From assembly GCF_041435095.1 (NCBI RefSeq), contig NZ_CP108025.1, positions 7,440,001 through 7,504,000 of the forward strand: DNA of 64,000 bases. Direction: 5' to 3'. The DNA is from Kitasatospora sp. NBC_00315. Lineage in GTDB: Bacteria; Actinomycetota; Actinomycetes; Streptomycetales; Streptomycetaceae. This document shows, piece after piece, positions 1 through 7,700 of the stretch. The notes below the pieces were generated by a model. That model made no database searches, had not been told where the DNA came from, and worked only from the letters and a program-made list of their open reading frames with translations. Position 1 is the first letter of the stretch. Each line of letters starts with the position of its first letter. A program made the position numbers and the translations under genes.

Positions 1-483
1 TTCGCCATGTCCGGCTTCATGCGCGGCACCACGATCATCGCCCTGATCGACGCTCTCTTCATCACCATCGGCCTGCTCGTCCTCGGCGTGCCCGGCGCGC
101 CCGGTCTCGGCGCCCTGGTCTTCATCGGCGCCTACATCCCGTTCATCGGCGCCTTCCTGTCCGGGACGGTGGCCGTCCTGGTCGCGCTCGCCGACGGCGG
201 CCTGGCCACCGCGCTGTGGGCCCTCGGCATCGTGCTGGCCGTCCAGGCGATCGAGGGCAACGTCCTCCAGCCGCTCATCCAGAGCCGGACCGTCCAGCTG
301 CACCCGGCCACCATCATGTTCGCCGTGGTGGCCGGCGCGGGCGTGGCCGGGGCGATCGGAGCCCTGCTCGCGGTTCCGCTCAGCGCCGCCGGCGTCGGCA
401 TCATCTCAGTCCTGCGCGGGACGGCCGAGCCCGGCACCCGCCGCCGGCGCGGCGCGCCGAAGCCGGACGGCGACGGCGCCTGA
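1..483 (+). CDS. AI-2E/PerM family transporter, C-terminal part (5' end outside window)
   Basis: The frame is open from the first base, so the gene begins upstream; about 160 residues are visible. They are strongly hydrophobic, with at least four membrane-spanning stretches. They carry the features typical of the end of AI-2E (PerM-like) permeases: a Gly-rich helix followed by an 'YIPFIG' turn, then an 'EGNVLQPLI' segment and an 'LHPATIMFAVVAG' helix. The protein ends in a basic Arg-rich cytoplasmic tail. Members of this family are multi-pass inner-membrane proteins, several of which act as exporters or antiporters; the substrate cannot be read from the sequence. It is not a known part of macrolide pathways and probably marks the cluster flank. 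The family call is secure, the function is not. Confidence 0.85.
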   Translation, partial: FAMSGFMRGTTIIALIDALFITIGLLVLGVPGAPGLGALVFIGAYIPFIGAFLSGTVAVLVALADGGLATALWALGIVLAVQAIEGNVLQPLIQSRTVQLHPATIMFAVVAGAGVAGAIGALLAVPLSAAGVGIISVLRGTAEPGTRRRRGAPKPDGDGA

Positions 484-720
484 CCCGCCCGCCCGGGCAT
501 GGGCCGTCCGTCACGGCGCCTGCCGTGGGGCGTGCACCTCGCCGTCAGCCGACCGGGCCGGTCCGAGCAGCGGCGCGCCCGGCACGCTGGGGGAGTGGGA
601 ACGTCGTCCGCGCAGACCGTCGCCGGGCTCACCACGGGCGGGCTCGCCGCCGCCGGACGACGGGGTACCCACCGGGGACGCCCCGCCGGACCTGACCTGA
701 CGAAAACGGGAAACGCCCCC

Positions 721-1062
721 ATGACGACCACACCGGTGGCCCACGACGACCTGCGTGCCCTCGTGATCAACTGCACCCTCAAGCGCTCGCCCGAGCGCAG
801 CCACACCGAGGGTCTGATCGATGTCAGCCGAGGCGTCATGGAGCGTCAGGGCGTCCAGGTCGAGGTGCTCCGGGCGGTGGACATCGACATTGCCACGGGC
901 GTCTGGCCGGACATGACGGAGCACGGCTGGGAGACCGACGAGTGGCCGGTCATCTACAACAAGGTGGAGCAGTACGTCACCGAAGCCTGGTTCTCCAGGA
1001 TGAACTCGGCCCAGCCTGACGATCCATTCCTCCTCATCGCCGCCGAACGCCGGACCGGATAA
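721..1062 (+). pseudogene. Truncated copy of the downstream flavodoxin-fold FMN reductase
   Basis: The open frame from ATG 721 encodes 113 residues. Residues 11-82 match residues 11-82 of the intact protein starting at 1721 almost exactly, including the 'INCTLKRSPERSHT' nucleotide-binding loop. At nucleotide 966, after 'VIYNKV', similarity stops abruptly and about 31 unrelated residues follow to a stop. The lost part includes the 'GPVWLGD' flavin-binding segment, so no functional flavodoxin domain can form. The two copies lie exactly 1000 bp apart and differ mostly at silent positions, so the duplication is not recent. The ribosome binding site is weak. It may be expressed as a stub, but I read it as a broken paralogue. 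Confidence 0.7.
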
Positions 1063-1720
1063 CCGGAAGCTGAGGTGTTGCCCAGCGACCGCCGGAGTTC
1101 CACATGCGCACGTGCACCTCGCCCGCAGTACCCGCCAACGATGCGCTCGCCCCGTGCCCGCTCCCTCGGCCAAGTCGCCGCTGCGGCGTGGTCGGCCGGA
1201 TCGATCTCGGGTTTCCCGCGCTCGGAGAAGCGGCAGGCGAACCGTGTTGGCACATAGTCTTGCGGGAACCGCCTGCGGCTGCCCACCGACGCTGACTGCT
1301 CGCAGGGCGGCCGCGCTGCGTGGGCTGGGGCCGAAGCCGGACAGCGAGCTGGTCTTCCTCCTCCGTGCCGCTCCGGAACTCGGGTTGTTCTGTCTGACCA
1401 CCTCGTCCCGGGACTTTGCTGGAGACAGTCTCAGGGCACTGGAGGTGCTGCGTCAGGTGCCGTCCCCAGTCCTTTGCCGGCTGGGGATCGAAGTAGTCGA
1501 GTTCAGCACTCCCGACGGCGTCGAAGTGAGCTATCGAAGGCCGACGGTCATGGTTGCCGGCTCCGCGGTGCCACCAGGGGAGGAGTGATTGGGGCAGGTG
1601 GCCCAGCGGGAAGGGCGTCTCGGGGCCGGGACTGGTGGAGTGAATCCGTGGCCCCGGTCGAGGGCCGGCTGTCGCGGCGGCCGGGTGCCGTCCGTCCGTG
1701 TTGCTTGAAGGAGATGTGCG
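1063..1720. other. Non-coding interval between the two reductase copies
   Basis: About 660 bases separate the broken copy from the intact one. The C-terminal half of the broken copy is not found here. The only protein-like stretch is the remnant at 1316-1588. No inverted terminal repeats or transposase fragments were recognised. The last 15 bases hold the ribosome binding site AAGGAG (1708-1713) of the intact reductase. Confidence 0.5.
1316..1588 (+). pseudogene. Possible remnant of an unidentified actinobacterial gene
   Basis: From about 1316 the plus-strand frame reads like a real protein C-terminus of about 90 residues. It opens with 'LRGLGPKPDSELVF', contains hydrophobic core positions spaced as in a folded domain, and ends in an acidic 'PPGEE' tail. 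The frame upstream (1112-1315) is Arg/Pro-rich and looks non-coding, and there is no ribosome binding site or credible start. From memory it resembles C-terminal parts of small proteins carried by actinobacterial phages or integrative elements, but I cannot name the family. If so, it could be the trace of the event that broke the neighbouring reductase copy. Confidence 0.3.
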
Positions 1721-2437
1721 ATGGCTGACGCCGGAACGTCCTACGGGGATCTGCGCGCCCTGGTGATCAACTGCACCCTGAAGCGGTCGCCGGAGCGCAG
1801 CCATACCCAGGGGCTGATCGACGTGAGCCGGGGCATCATGGAGCGCCAGGGCGTCCAGGTCGAGGTCCTGCGCGCGGTGGACATCGACATCGCCACGGGC
1901 GTCTGGCCGGACATGACGGAACACGGCTGGGACACGGACGAGTGGCCGGTCATCTACAACAAGGTGATGTCGGCCGACATCCTGACGCTAGCTGGGCCTG
2001 TGTGGCTGGGAGACAATTCCTCGGTGATGAAGAGGGTGATCGAGCGGCTGTACGCCTGCTCTTCGATCCTCAACGGGCAGGGTCAGTACGCGTACTACGG
2101 TCGGGTCGGCGGGTGCCTGATCACGGGTAACGAGGACGGTGCGAAGCACTGCGCGATGAACGTCCTCTACAGCCTGCAGCACCTGGGGTACGTGGTCCCG
2201 CCGCAGGCGGACGCGGGGTGGGTGGGGGAGGCGGGGCCGGGGCCGTCGTACCTGGACGAGGGGTCGGGCGGTCCGGAGAACGACTTCACCAACCGGAACA
2301 CCACCTTCATGACCTGGAACCTGCTGCACATGGCGCGGATGCTGAAGGACGCCGGCGGCATCCCGGCGCACGGCAACCAGCGCTCGGAGTGGGACGCGGG
2401 CTGCCGCTTCGACTTCGAGAACCCCGAGCACCGCTGA
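1721..2437 (+). CDS. Flavodoxin family protein / NAD(P)H-dependent FMN reductase
   Basis: A 238-residue cytoplasmic protein with ATG at 1721 preceded by AAGGAG (1708-1713) at seven bases. Flavodoxin-like features are the first beta strand and phosphate-binding loop at residues 13-29 ('LVINCTLKRSPERSHT') and the 'GPVWLGDNSSVMK' segment at 92-104, typical of the flavin-binding loop of NADPH-dependent FMN reductases. A 'TGNEDGA' turn follows near residue 135. The family reduces FMN or small quinone-like substrates with NAD(P)H. Such enzymes can supply reduced flavin or act in stress defence, but no partner oxygenase is adjacent. Its truncated paralogue lies 1 kb upstream. It is not part of known avermectin or milbemycin gene sets and I regard it as flanking. 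Confidence 0.85.
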   Translation: MADAGTSYGDLRALVINCTLKRSPERSHTQGLIDVSRGIMERQGVQVEVLRAVDIDIATGVWPDMTEHGWDTDEWPVIYNKVMSADILTLAGPVWLGDNSSVMKRVIERLYACSSILNGQGQYAYYGRVGGCLITGNEDGAKHCAMNVLYSLQHLGYVVPPQADAGWVGEAGPGPSYLDEGSGGPENDFTNRNTTFMTWNLLHMARMLKDAGGIPAHGNQRSEWDAGCRFDFENPEHR

Positions 2438-2465
2438 GCTGTGGCGCACAGAACGGCGCCCGTTC

Positions 2466-2494
2466 CCCGGCGGTCCGGGCGGGCGCCCGCCGGG
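2466..2494 (+). terminator. Possible hairpin terminator after the FMN reductase
   Basis: An 8-bp inverted repeat (2466-2473 with 2487-2494) lies 28 bases after the reductase stop and encloses a GC-rich loop. There is no T-tract, which is common for actinobacterial terminators but also makes the call weak. Confidence 0.3.
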
Positions 2495-2565
2495 TCCGTC
2501 CTCGCGCGTTCGGCGCCCCGGCCGAAGCCCTGTCGCCCACCGACGCCGATGAGAAGGAGCCTGCC

Positions 2566-2661
2566 ATGACCTACACCGTGGTCGTCACCGTCTCGACCGT
2601 CGGTCTGGAGCCGTCGCCCGTCGCGGACGCGCTCGCCGGTCTGCCGCACCCGTCGCCTTGA
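2566..2661 (+). CDS. Small orphan ORF (31 codons) with a strong ribosome binding site
   Basis: The ATG at 2566 follows GAGAAGGAG (2551-2559) at six bases, one of the best Shine-Dalgarno matches in the window. The product has a beta-prone start ('MTYTVVVTVSTVG') and a Pro/Leu-rich end. I do not recognise it. It has no signal peptide, no Cys, and no clear RiPP leader-core boundary. It may be a genuine small protein or the surviving start of a longer gene whose remainder has been lost; the following 400 bases carry no continuation in any frame that I can see. Confidence 0.35.
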   Translation: MTYTVVVTVSTVGLEPSPVADALAGLPHPSP

Positions 2662-3069
2662 GACGCTTAGCGAGCGTCAACGCATCCGGGCAAATCGACT
2701 GGCAGGTACGGCTGCGCCCGCGCGGCGGCCGGACCGGCAGGCGCCGAGGAGGCCCGCGCGGGACGCCGGCCATTCTGCCCCACCTCGGCCGCACTGACCC
2801 TGTACACACTGATCGCGGATCCGGAGGACTGAGTCCCGTCAGGCGTTCCGGTCGGCCGTCATGGGAAGTAAGCACTACCGTCTGATCAATCCCCACGCGG
2901 CCGGGGCGGCTGGGACTTCGGGACTGCGGCATTAGGCCGACCAGTCGATTCCGCGCGGCGCCACGGCTGCGGACTGGACGTGCCGTGATTCGAGAGTATA
3001 CAAACGGGTTCGGGTTGGCGCGCAGCCGTCAACTCGCCCTCCCGTATTCGAATCCGTAGGAGATGTGTG
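2662..3069. other. Intergenic region upstream of the secreted protein gene
   Basis: About 400 bases without a convincing gene. Short open frames are present but lack ribosome binding sites and recognisable products. The last hundred bases hold the probable promoter and the AGGAG of the next gene. Confidence 0.5.
2975..3002 (+). promoter_or_regulatory. Possible vegetative (HrdB-type) promoter for the secreted barrel protein
   Basis: TGGACG at 2975-2980 and TATACA at 2997-3002 are separated by 16 bases, close to the TTGACN/TANNNT actinobacterial housekeeping pattern. They lie about 70 bases upstream of the ATG at 3070. The call rests on pattern only. Confidence 0.35.
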
Positions 3070-3561
3070 ATGCGATCCCTCAAGGCTGTCGGTCTCGGAA
3101 CGGCCGTCGCGCTGTCCGCCCTGATCGTCTGTGCGTCCGGCGCCGACGCGGCCGACAGGCCCAGCACCCGCAGCGAGACGAAGTTCTCGCTGACCGGCAA
3201 GGCGACCGGGCAGACCATCGTCGACGTGGCTCAGGACGGGCACGTCGGCCCCGGCGACTACGTCGTCTTCACCGAGGACCTCCTCGACAGCAACGGCAAC
3301 AAGGTCGGTTCGGACTCCGCCGTCTGCACGATCATCACCGAGGCGGCCGGCGGCGAGGCGCAGTGCACCTTCACCTTCAGCTCGAACGCGGGTGACATCA
3401 CGGCGCAGTCGGCCTCGTCCGGCATTCTGACGAACGAGCCGAAGACCTTCGACGCCGCCGTCACCGGTGGCACCAAGGACTTCGTCGGAGTCCGCGGCAG
3501 CATCCACGGCTCCACGGACAGCCCCACGCAGGTCAAGCTGGACTTCGACCTCTTCTACTGA
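3070..3561 (+). CDS. Secreted allene oxide cyclase barrel-like (AOC/dirigent-like) protein
   Basis: A 163-residue protein. ATG 3070 is preferred over GTG 3067 because AGGAG (3058-3062) is seven bases upstream of it. Residues 1-27 form a classic Sec signal peptide: a basic start, a hydrophobic core, and an Ala-x-Ala cleavage site after about residue 27. The mature domain of about 135 residues is rich in beta strands and contains the 'VGPGDYVVFTEDLLD' and 'GTKDFVGVRGSI' segments. These are typical of bacterial allene-oxide-cyclase-barrel/dirigent-like domains, which are lipocalin-like eight-stranded barrels. Two Cys residues flank one strand pair and could form a disulfide outside the cell. The bacterial role is unknown; a lipid or small-hydrophobe ligand is possible by fold. 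It is transcribed alone and closed by the hairpin at 3601-3634. Confidence 0.75.
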   Translation: MRSLKAVGLGTAVALSALIVCASGADAADRPSTRSETKFSLTGKATGQTIVDVAQDGHVGPGDYVVFTEDLLDSNGNKVGSDSAVCTIITEAAGGEAQCTFTFSSNAGDITAQSASSGILTNEPKTFDAAVTGGTKDFVGVRGSIHGSTDSPTQVKLDFDLFY

Positions 3562-3600
3562 TCCGAGTAGCACCGGCGGCTCCGCCGGACGGTCCTGATC

Positions 3601-3634
3601 GTGGGGGCGCACACCGCCAGGTGTGCGCCCCCAC
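3601..3634. terminator. Strong bidirectional hairpin terminator
   Basis: A perfect 15-bp stem (3601-3615 with 3620-3634) closes a 4-base loop. It sits between the convergent ends of the secreted barrel protein gene and the SDR gene, so it can stop transcription from both sides and isolates the PKS cluster from its left flank. Confidence 0.85.
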
Positions 3635-3735
3635 GTGCGTCCGTTCGCTCCGCGTTGGCCGCCGCCGGCGTGAACTTCCGGTCCGTTCCGACTCGGAGCC
3701 GACGCGCGCCCCGACAGAGCCGGTTCGGCGGCGGC

Positions 3736-4566
3736 CTATGGCTCCATGCGGGCCACGACGGCGCGCAGCCCGGGGCTGAAGCGGCCGAGCAGGCGCACGG
3801 CACGGGCGTCGGGGGTGACGGTGACCACCGCGTTGTTGCGAACGACCGCGCGCAGCACGGCCTCGGCGATCCGCTCCGGGGTGCAGCCGCGGTTCCCGAA
3901 GCGGATCGCCGAGGCCGTGCGCAGCACGCCCTGCTCGTCGGGGGACGCGCCGGCGAAGTGCATCGCGCCGGCGAAGGGCGTCCGGACCAGGCCGGGGCAG
4001 ATCGCGCTCACGCCGATGCCGAACTCCGTCAGCTCCGCGCGCAGGCACTCGCTCAGCATCAGCGCCGCGGCCTTGCTGGTCGCGTACGCCGGGACCACCC
4101 GGGTCGGCTGGAACGCGGCGGCCGAGGCCACCGTCACGATGTGGCCGCCCTGCCCGCGCTCGGCCATGCCCCGGCCCAGCAGGCGGCAACCGTGGATGAC
4201 GCCCCACAGGTTGACGCCAAGAGTGCGCTGCCAGTCCTCGACCGAAGTGTCCAGGAACCGCCCTGACATGCCGACACCGGCGTTGTTCACCAGCACGTCC
4301 ACCACTCCGTACGTACGCGCGACGCGCTCCGCGAGCCCCTCCATCGCCAACTCGTCCGACACGTCGACGACTTCGGCCCAGGCTGCCCGCGCGCCCAGCC
4401 CGCGCGCCAGGCCGGCGCTCTCCTCGGCCCCGGGGCCGTCCCGGTCCACACACACCACACGGGCACCGGCGGCGGCGAACCGGCAGGCCGTGGCCCGCCC
4501 GATGCCGCTGCCGGCACCCGTGACCAGCACCAGCCGGTCGCTGAAGCGCTTCGAGTAACGATCCAT
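3736..4566 (-). CDS. milF: SDR family NAD(P)-dependent oxidoreductase, probable C5-ketoreductase
   Basis: A 276-residue classical short-chain dehydrogenase/reductase. The cofactor loop TGAGSGIG is at residues 16-23, and an acidic residue ends beta-2 (D41). NNAG is at 94-97, the catalytic residues are S148, Y161 and K165, and the PG turn is at 191-192; all key residues are present. The gene is divergent from PKS1 with a 144-bp shared promoter region, the position and orientation of the C5-ketoreductase gene (aveF/milF) relative to the thioesterase-bearing PKS gene in avermectin-type clusters, as I recall them. The module 11 KR in PKS1 is clearly dead, leaving a C5 ketone, so the inferred job is reduction of that ketone to the C5 hydroxyl of the finished macrolide. 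The symbol is assigned by position and function. D41 would favour NADH over NADPH. Confidence 0.8.
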   Translation of the reverse strand: MDRYSKRFSDRLVLVTGAGSGIGRATACRFAAAGARVVCVDRDGPGAEESAGLARGLGARAAWAEVVDVSDELAMEGLAERVARTYGVVDVLVNNAGVGMSGRFLDTSVEDWQRTLGVNLWGVIHGCRLLGRGMAERGQGGHIVTVASAAAFQPTRVVPAYATSKAAALMLSECLRAELTEFGIGVSAICPGLVRTPFAGAMHFAGASPDEQGVLRTASAIRFGNRGCTPERIAEAVLRAVVRNNAVVTVTPDARAVRLLGRFSPGLRAVVARMEP

Positions 4567-4710
4567 GGGTGCCGCTATTCCCCCTATTTGAATGGATATT
4601 CACCCTGTGTCGCCAGTCTGGGGTCTCTAGGGGTATTGGGGATGACTTGTCCGCCCTAGGCTGTGAGGGTTTCGTGCCACCTCCAACGCAGCGGCGAGGA
4701 CACCCCGGTT
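4567..4710. promoter_or_regulatory. Divergent promoter region between the SDR gene and the PKS1 operon
   Basis: These 144 bases must drive both the SDR gene and the PKS1-PKS2-P450 operon. They are noticeably more AT-rich than their surroundings. They contain CCCCTA at 4581-4586 and, 41 bases on, TAGGGG at 4628-4633, followed by a related TTGGGGA. These half-sites resemble an interrupted palindrome and could bind a pathway activator. GAGGA at 4696-4700 is the ribosome binding site of PKS1. Confidence 0.45.
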
Positions 4711-7700
4711 ATGGCCAACGAGGAAATGCTCCGCGAGTACCTCAAGCGGACGACCGCCGATCTGCTGCGCGTCCGGCGCCGGTTGGAACTGGTCGAGGCC
4801 GGCCGGCAGGAGCCGGTGGCGATCGTGGGGATGGGCTGCCGCTTCCCTGGAGGTGTCGGGTCGCCGGAGGAGCTGTGGGAGCTGGTGGCCTCGGGCGGGG
4901 ACGCCGTGGGGGAGTTCCCGGCGGACCGGGACTGGGACGTGGACGCGCTGTTCGATCCGGAGCCGGGCCGGGCGGGGCGCTCGTACACGCGACGTGGTGG
5001 ATTCCTCGACAGGGCAACGGAGTTCGACGCCGCCTTCTTCGGGATCTCGCCGCGTGAGGCGTTGGCGATGGACCCGCAGCAGCGGTTGATGCTGGAGGTG
5101 TCCTGGGAGGCGCTGGAGCGGGCCGGGATCGACCCCGCCGTGCTGCGCGGCAGCCGCACCGGCGTCTTCGCCGGGATGATGTCGTACGACTACGCCGCCC
5201 GCCTGTTCTCCGTCCCGGACGAACTGCAGGGCTACCTCGGCAACGGGAACGCGGCGAGCGTGCTGTCCGGGCGGCTCGCCTACACCTTCGGGTTCGAGGG
5301 CCCGGCGCTGACCGTCGACACCGCCTGCTCCTCCTCCCTGGTGGCGCTGCACTTGGCTTGCCAGTCCGTCCGGTCGGGCGAGTCCACGCTGGCGCTCGCC
5401 GGCGGTGTCACCGTGATGTCCACGCCCGCCATGTTCGTGGAGTTCTCGCGCCAGCGCGGCCTCTCGCCGGACGGGCGCTGCAAGCCGTACGCGGGGGCGG
5501 CCGACGGCACGGGCATGTCCGAGGGCGTCGGCGTGCTGCTGGTGGAGCGGTTGTCGGACGCGGAGCGCAACGGTCACCGGGTACTGGCGGTGGTGCGGGG
5601 GAGCGCGGTCAACCAGGACGGTGCGTCGAACGGGCTGACGGCGCCGAACGGGCCGTCGCAGGAGCGGGTGATCCGGCAGGCGCTCGCCGGCGCGGGGCTG
5701 TCGCCGGCGGACGTCGACGCGGTGGAGGGCCACGGCACCGGAACGACGCTGGGCGACCCGATCGAGGCCCAGGCCGTCCTCGCCGCGTACGGTCAGGAGC
5801 GTTCGAGGGAAAGGCCGTTGTGGCTGGGGTCGGTGAAGTCGAACATCGGGCACGCGCAGGCGGCGGCCGGGGTCGGCGGAGTCATCAAAATGGTCATGGC
5901 GCTACGCAACGACGAACTGCCGCGGACCCTTCACGTCGACGAGCCGTCACCACATGTCGACTGGGACAGCGGCGCCGTCCGGCTGCTGACGCAGGCGCAG
6001 CCGTGGCCCCGGGCCGAGGCGCGGATCCGGCGGGCCGGGGTGTCGTCGTTCGGGGTCAGCGGCACCAACGCGCACGTGATCCTGGAGGAGCCACCGCGCG
6101 AGGACCCGCCCGCGAAGGAGGCCCCCGGGCCGTCCCCCGTCCCGTGGCTCCTCTCGGCGAAGTCGGAGCCCGCGCTGCGCGCGCAGGCGCGACGCCTGAG
6201 CGACTACGCTCGTCGCGGGGAGGCGGGCCCGGTGGAGATCGGCCGTGCCCTGGCGGTCGAGCGCGCGGCGTTCGAGCACCGCGCAGTCGTCCTCGCCGAC
6301 GGCCTCGACGGCCTGCGGCACGGCCTCGACGCCCTCGCCGCGGGCCGGCCCGCGCCGCAGCTCGTCAGCGGCGCCGCCACCGGTCACGGCAGGCTGGCGT
6401 TCCTGTTCCCGGGCCAGGGCACGCAGCGGGCGGGCATGGGCCGTGAACTGCACCAGAGGTTCCCCGCCTTCGCGGACGCCTTCGACGAGGTGTCCGCGGG
6501 GTTCGGCCCGCTCGGCGCCGCCGGCCACGCCCTGCGCGAGGTCGTGTTCGCAGCCCCCGGCTCGCCCGCGAGCGAGCTGCTCGGCCGGACGGAGTACGCC
6601 CAGCCCGCCCTGTTCGCACTCGGAGTCGCGCTCCACCGGCTGGTCGAGAGCTGGGGGGTGACGCCCGACTTCGTCCTGGGGCACTCCGTCGGCGAGCTGG
6701 CCGCCGCGCACGTCGCGGGGATGCTCTCCCTCCCCGACGCGGCAGCCCTGGTGACCGCCAGGGGCCGGCTGATGCAGGCCCTGCCGGGCACCGGGGCGAT
6801 GGTGGCCGTCGAGGCCTCGGAGGAGGAAGTCCGGCCTCTGCTGGCGGAGTTCGAGGGGCGCGCCGACCTCGCCGCGGTCAACGGCCCGCGTGGGGTCGTC
6901 CTCTCCGGCGACGAGCAGGCCGTGCTGGACCTGGCCGGCCGCTGGACGGCCCGGGGCCGCCGCACCAGGCGGCTGCGCACCGGCCACGCCTTCCACTCGC
7001 CGCACCTGGACACCGTCCTGGACGAGCTCCGCAGCGCCGCCGCGGGGATCACCTTCAGTCCGCCGCGCGTCCCCGTCGTCTCCAACCTCACGGGCACCCC
7101 GCTGCCGGTCGAGACGATGGGCACTGCGGACTACTGGGTTCGGCACGCCCGCCACACCGTCCGCTTCGGCGACGGCCTCGCCTGGCTCCAGGAGCAGGGC
7201 GTCACCGCCTACCTCGAACTCGGCCCCGACGGCACGCTCTGCGCGCTCGGCGAGGACGCCCTCACCCGGCCCGCCGCCCTGCTCCCCGCCCTGCGCCCCG
7301 ACCGGTCCGACGGCGGGTCGGTGCTCGCCGCCGTGGCCGGGCTCTCCGTCCGCGGGGCTCGGGTGGACTGGACGGCCGTGCTGAGCGGCGGCCCCGGCGG
7401 GGCCGGGCGCCGCGTGGATCTTCCGACGTACGCCTTCGAGCGCGAGCGGTACTGGCTGGACGCGGGCGAGCCGCCCACCGCCGTCTCCACGGCCGGAGAC
7501 GGCCCGCTGTGGGAGGCGGTGGAGAGCGCGGATCCGTCCGCGGTCGCGGCGCTGCTGGAGGTCGGCGAGGACGCGCCGCTGGGGTCCGTGGTGGCGGCCC
7601 TGGGCGAGTGGCGCCGGGCCGCCCGGGAACGCGCGGCCGTCGACGTTTGGTCCTACCGCGAGGAGTGGCGCCCGCTGTCCCGGTCCGGCGGGCCGGCGGC

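Noticed and set aside
954..1286. Minus-strand ORF of 110 codons across the end of the broken reductase
   Set aside because: No recognisable domain or ribosome binding site, and its 3' part is antisense to the reductase-like sequence.
4663..4710. Upstream GTG start at 4663 for PKS1
   Set aside because: It adds 16 residues that do not fit a docking coil; ATG 4711 has GAGGA upstream and begins at the conserved docking motif.
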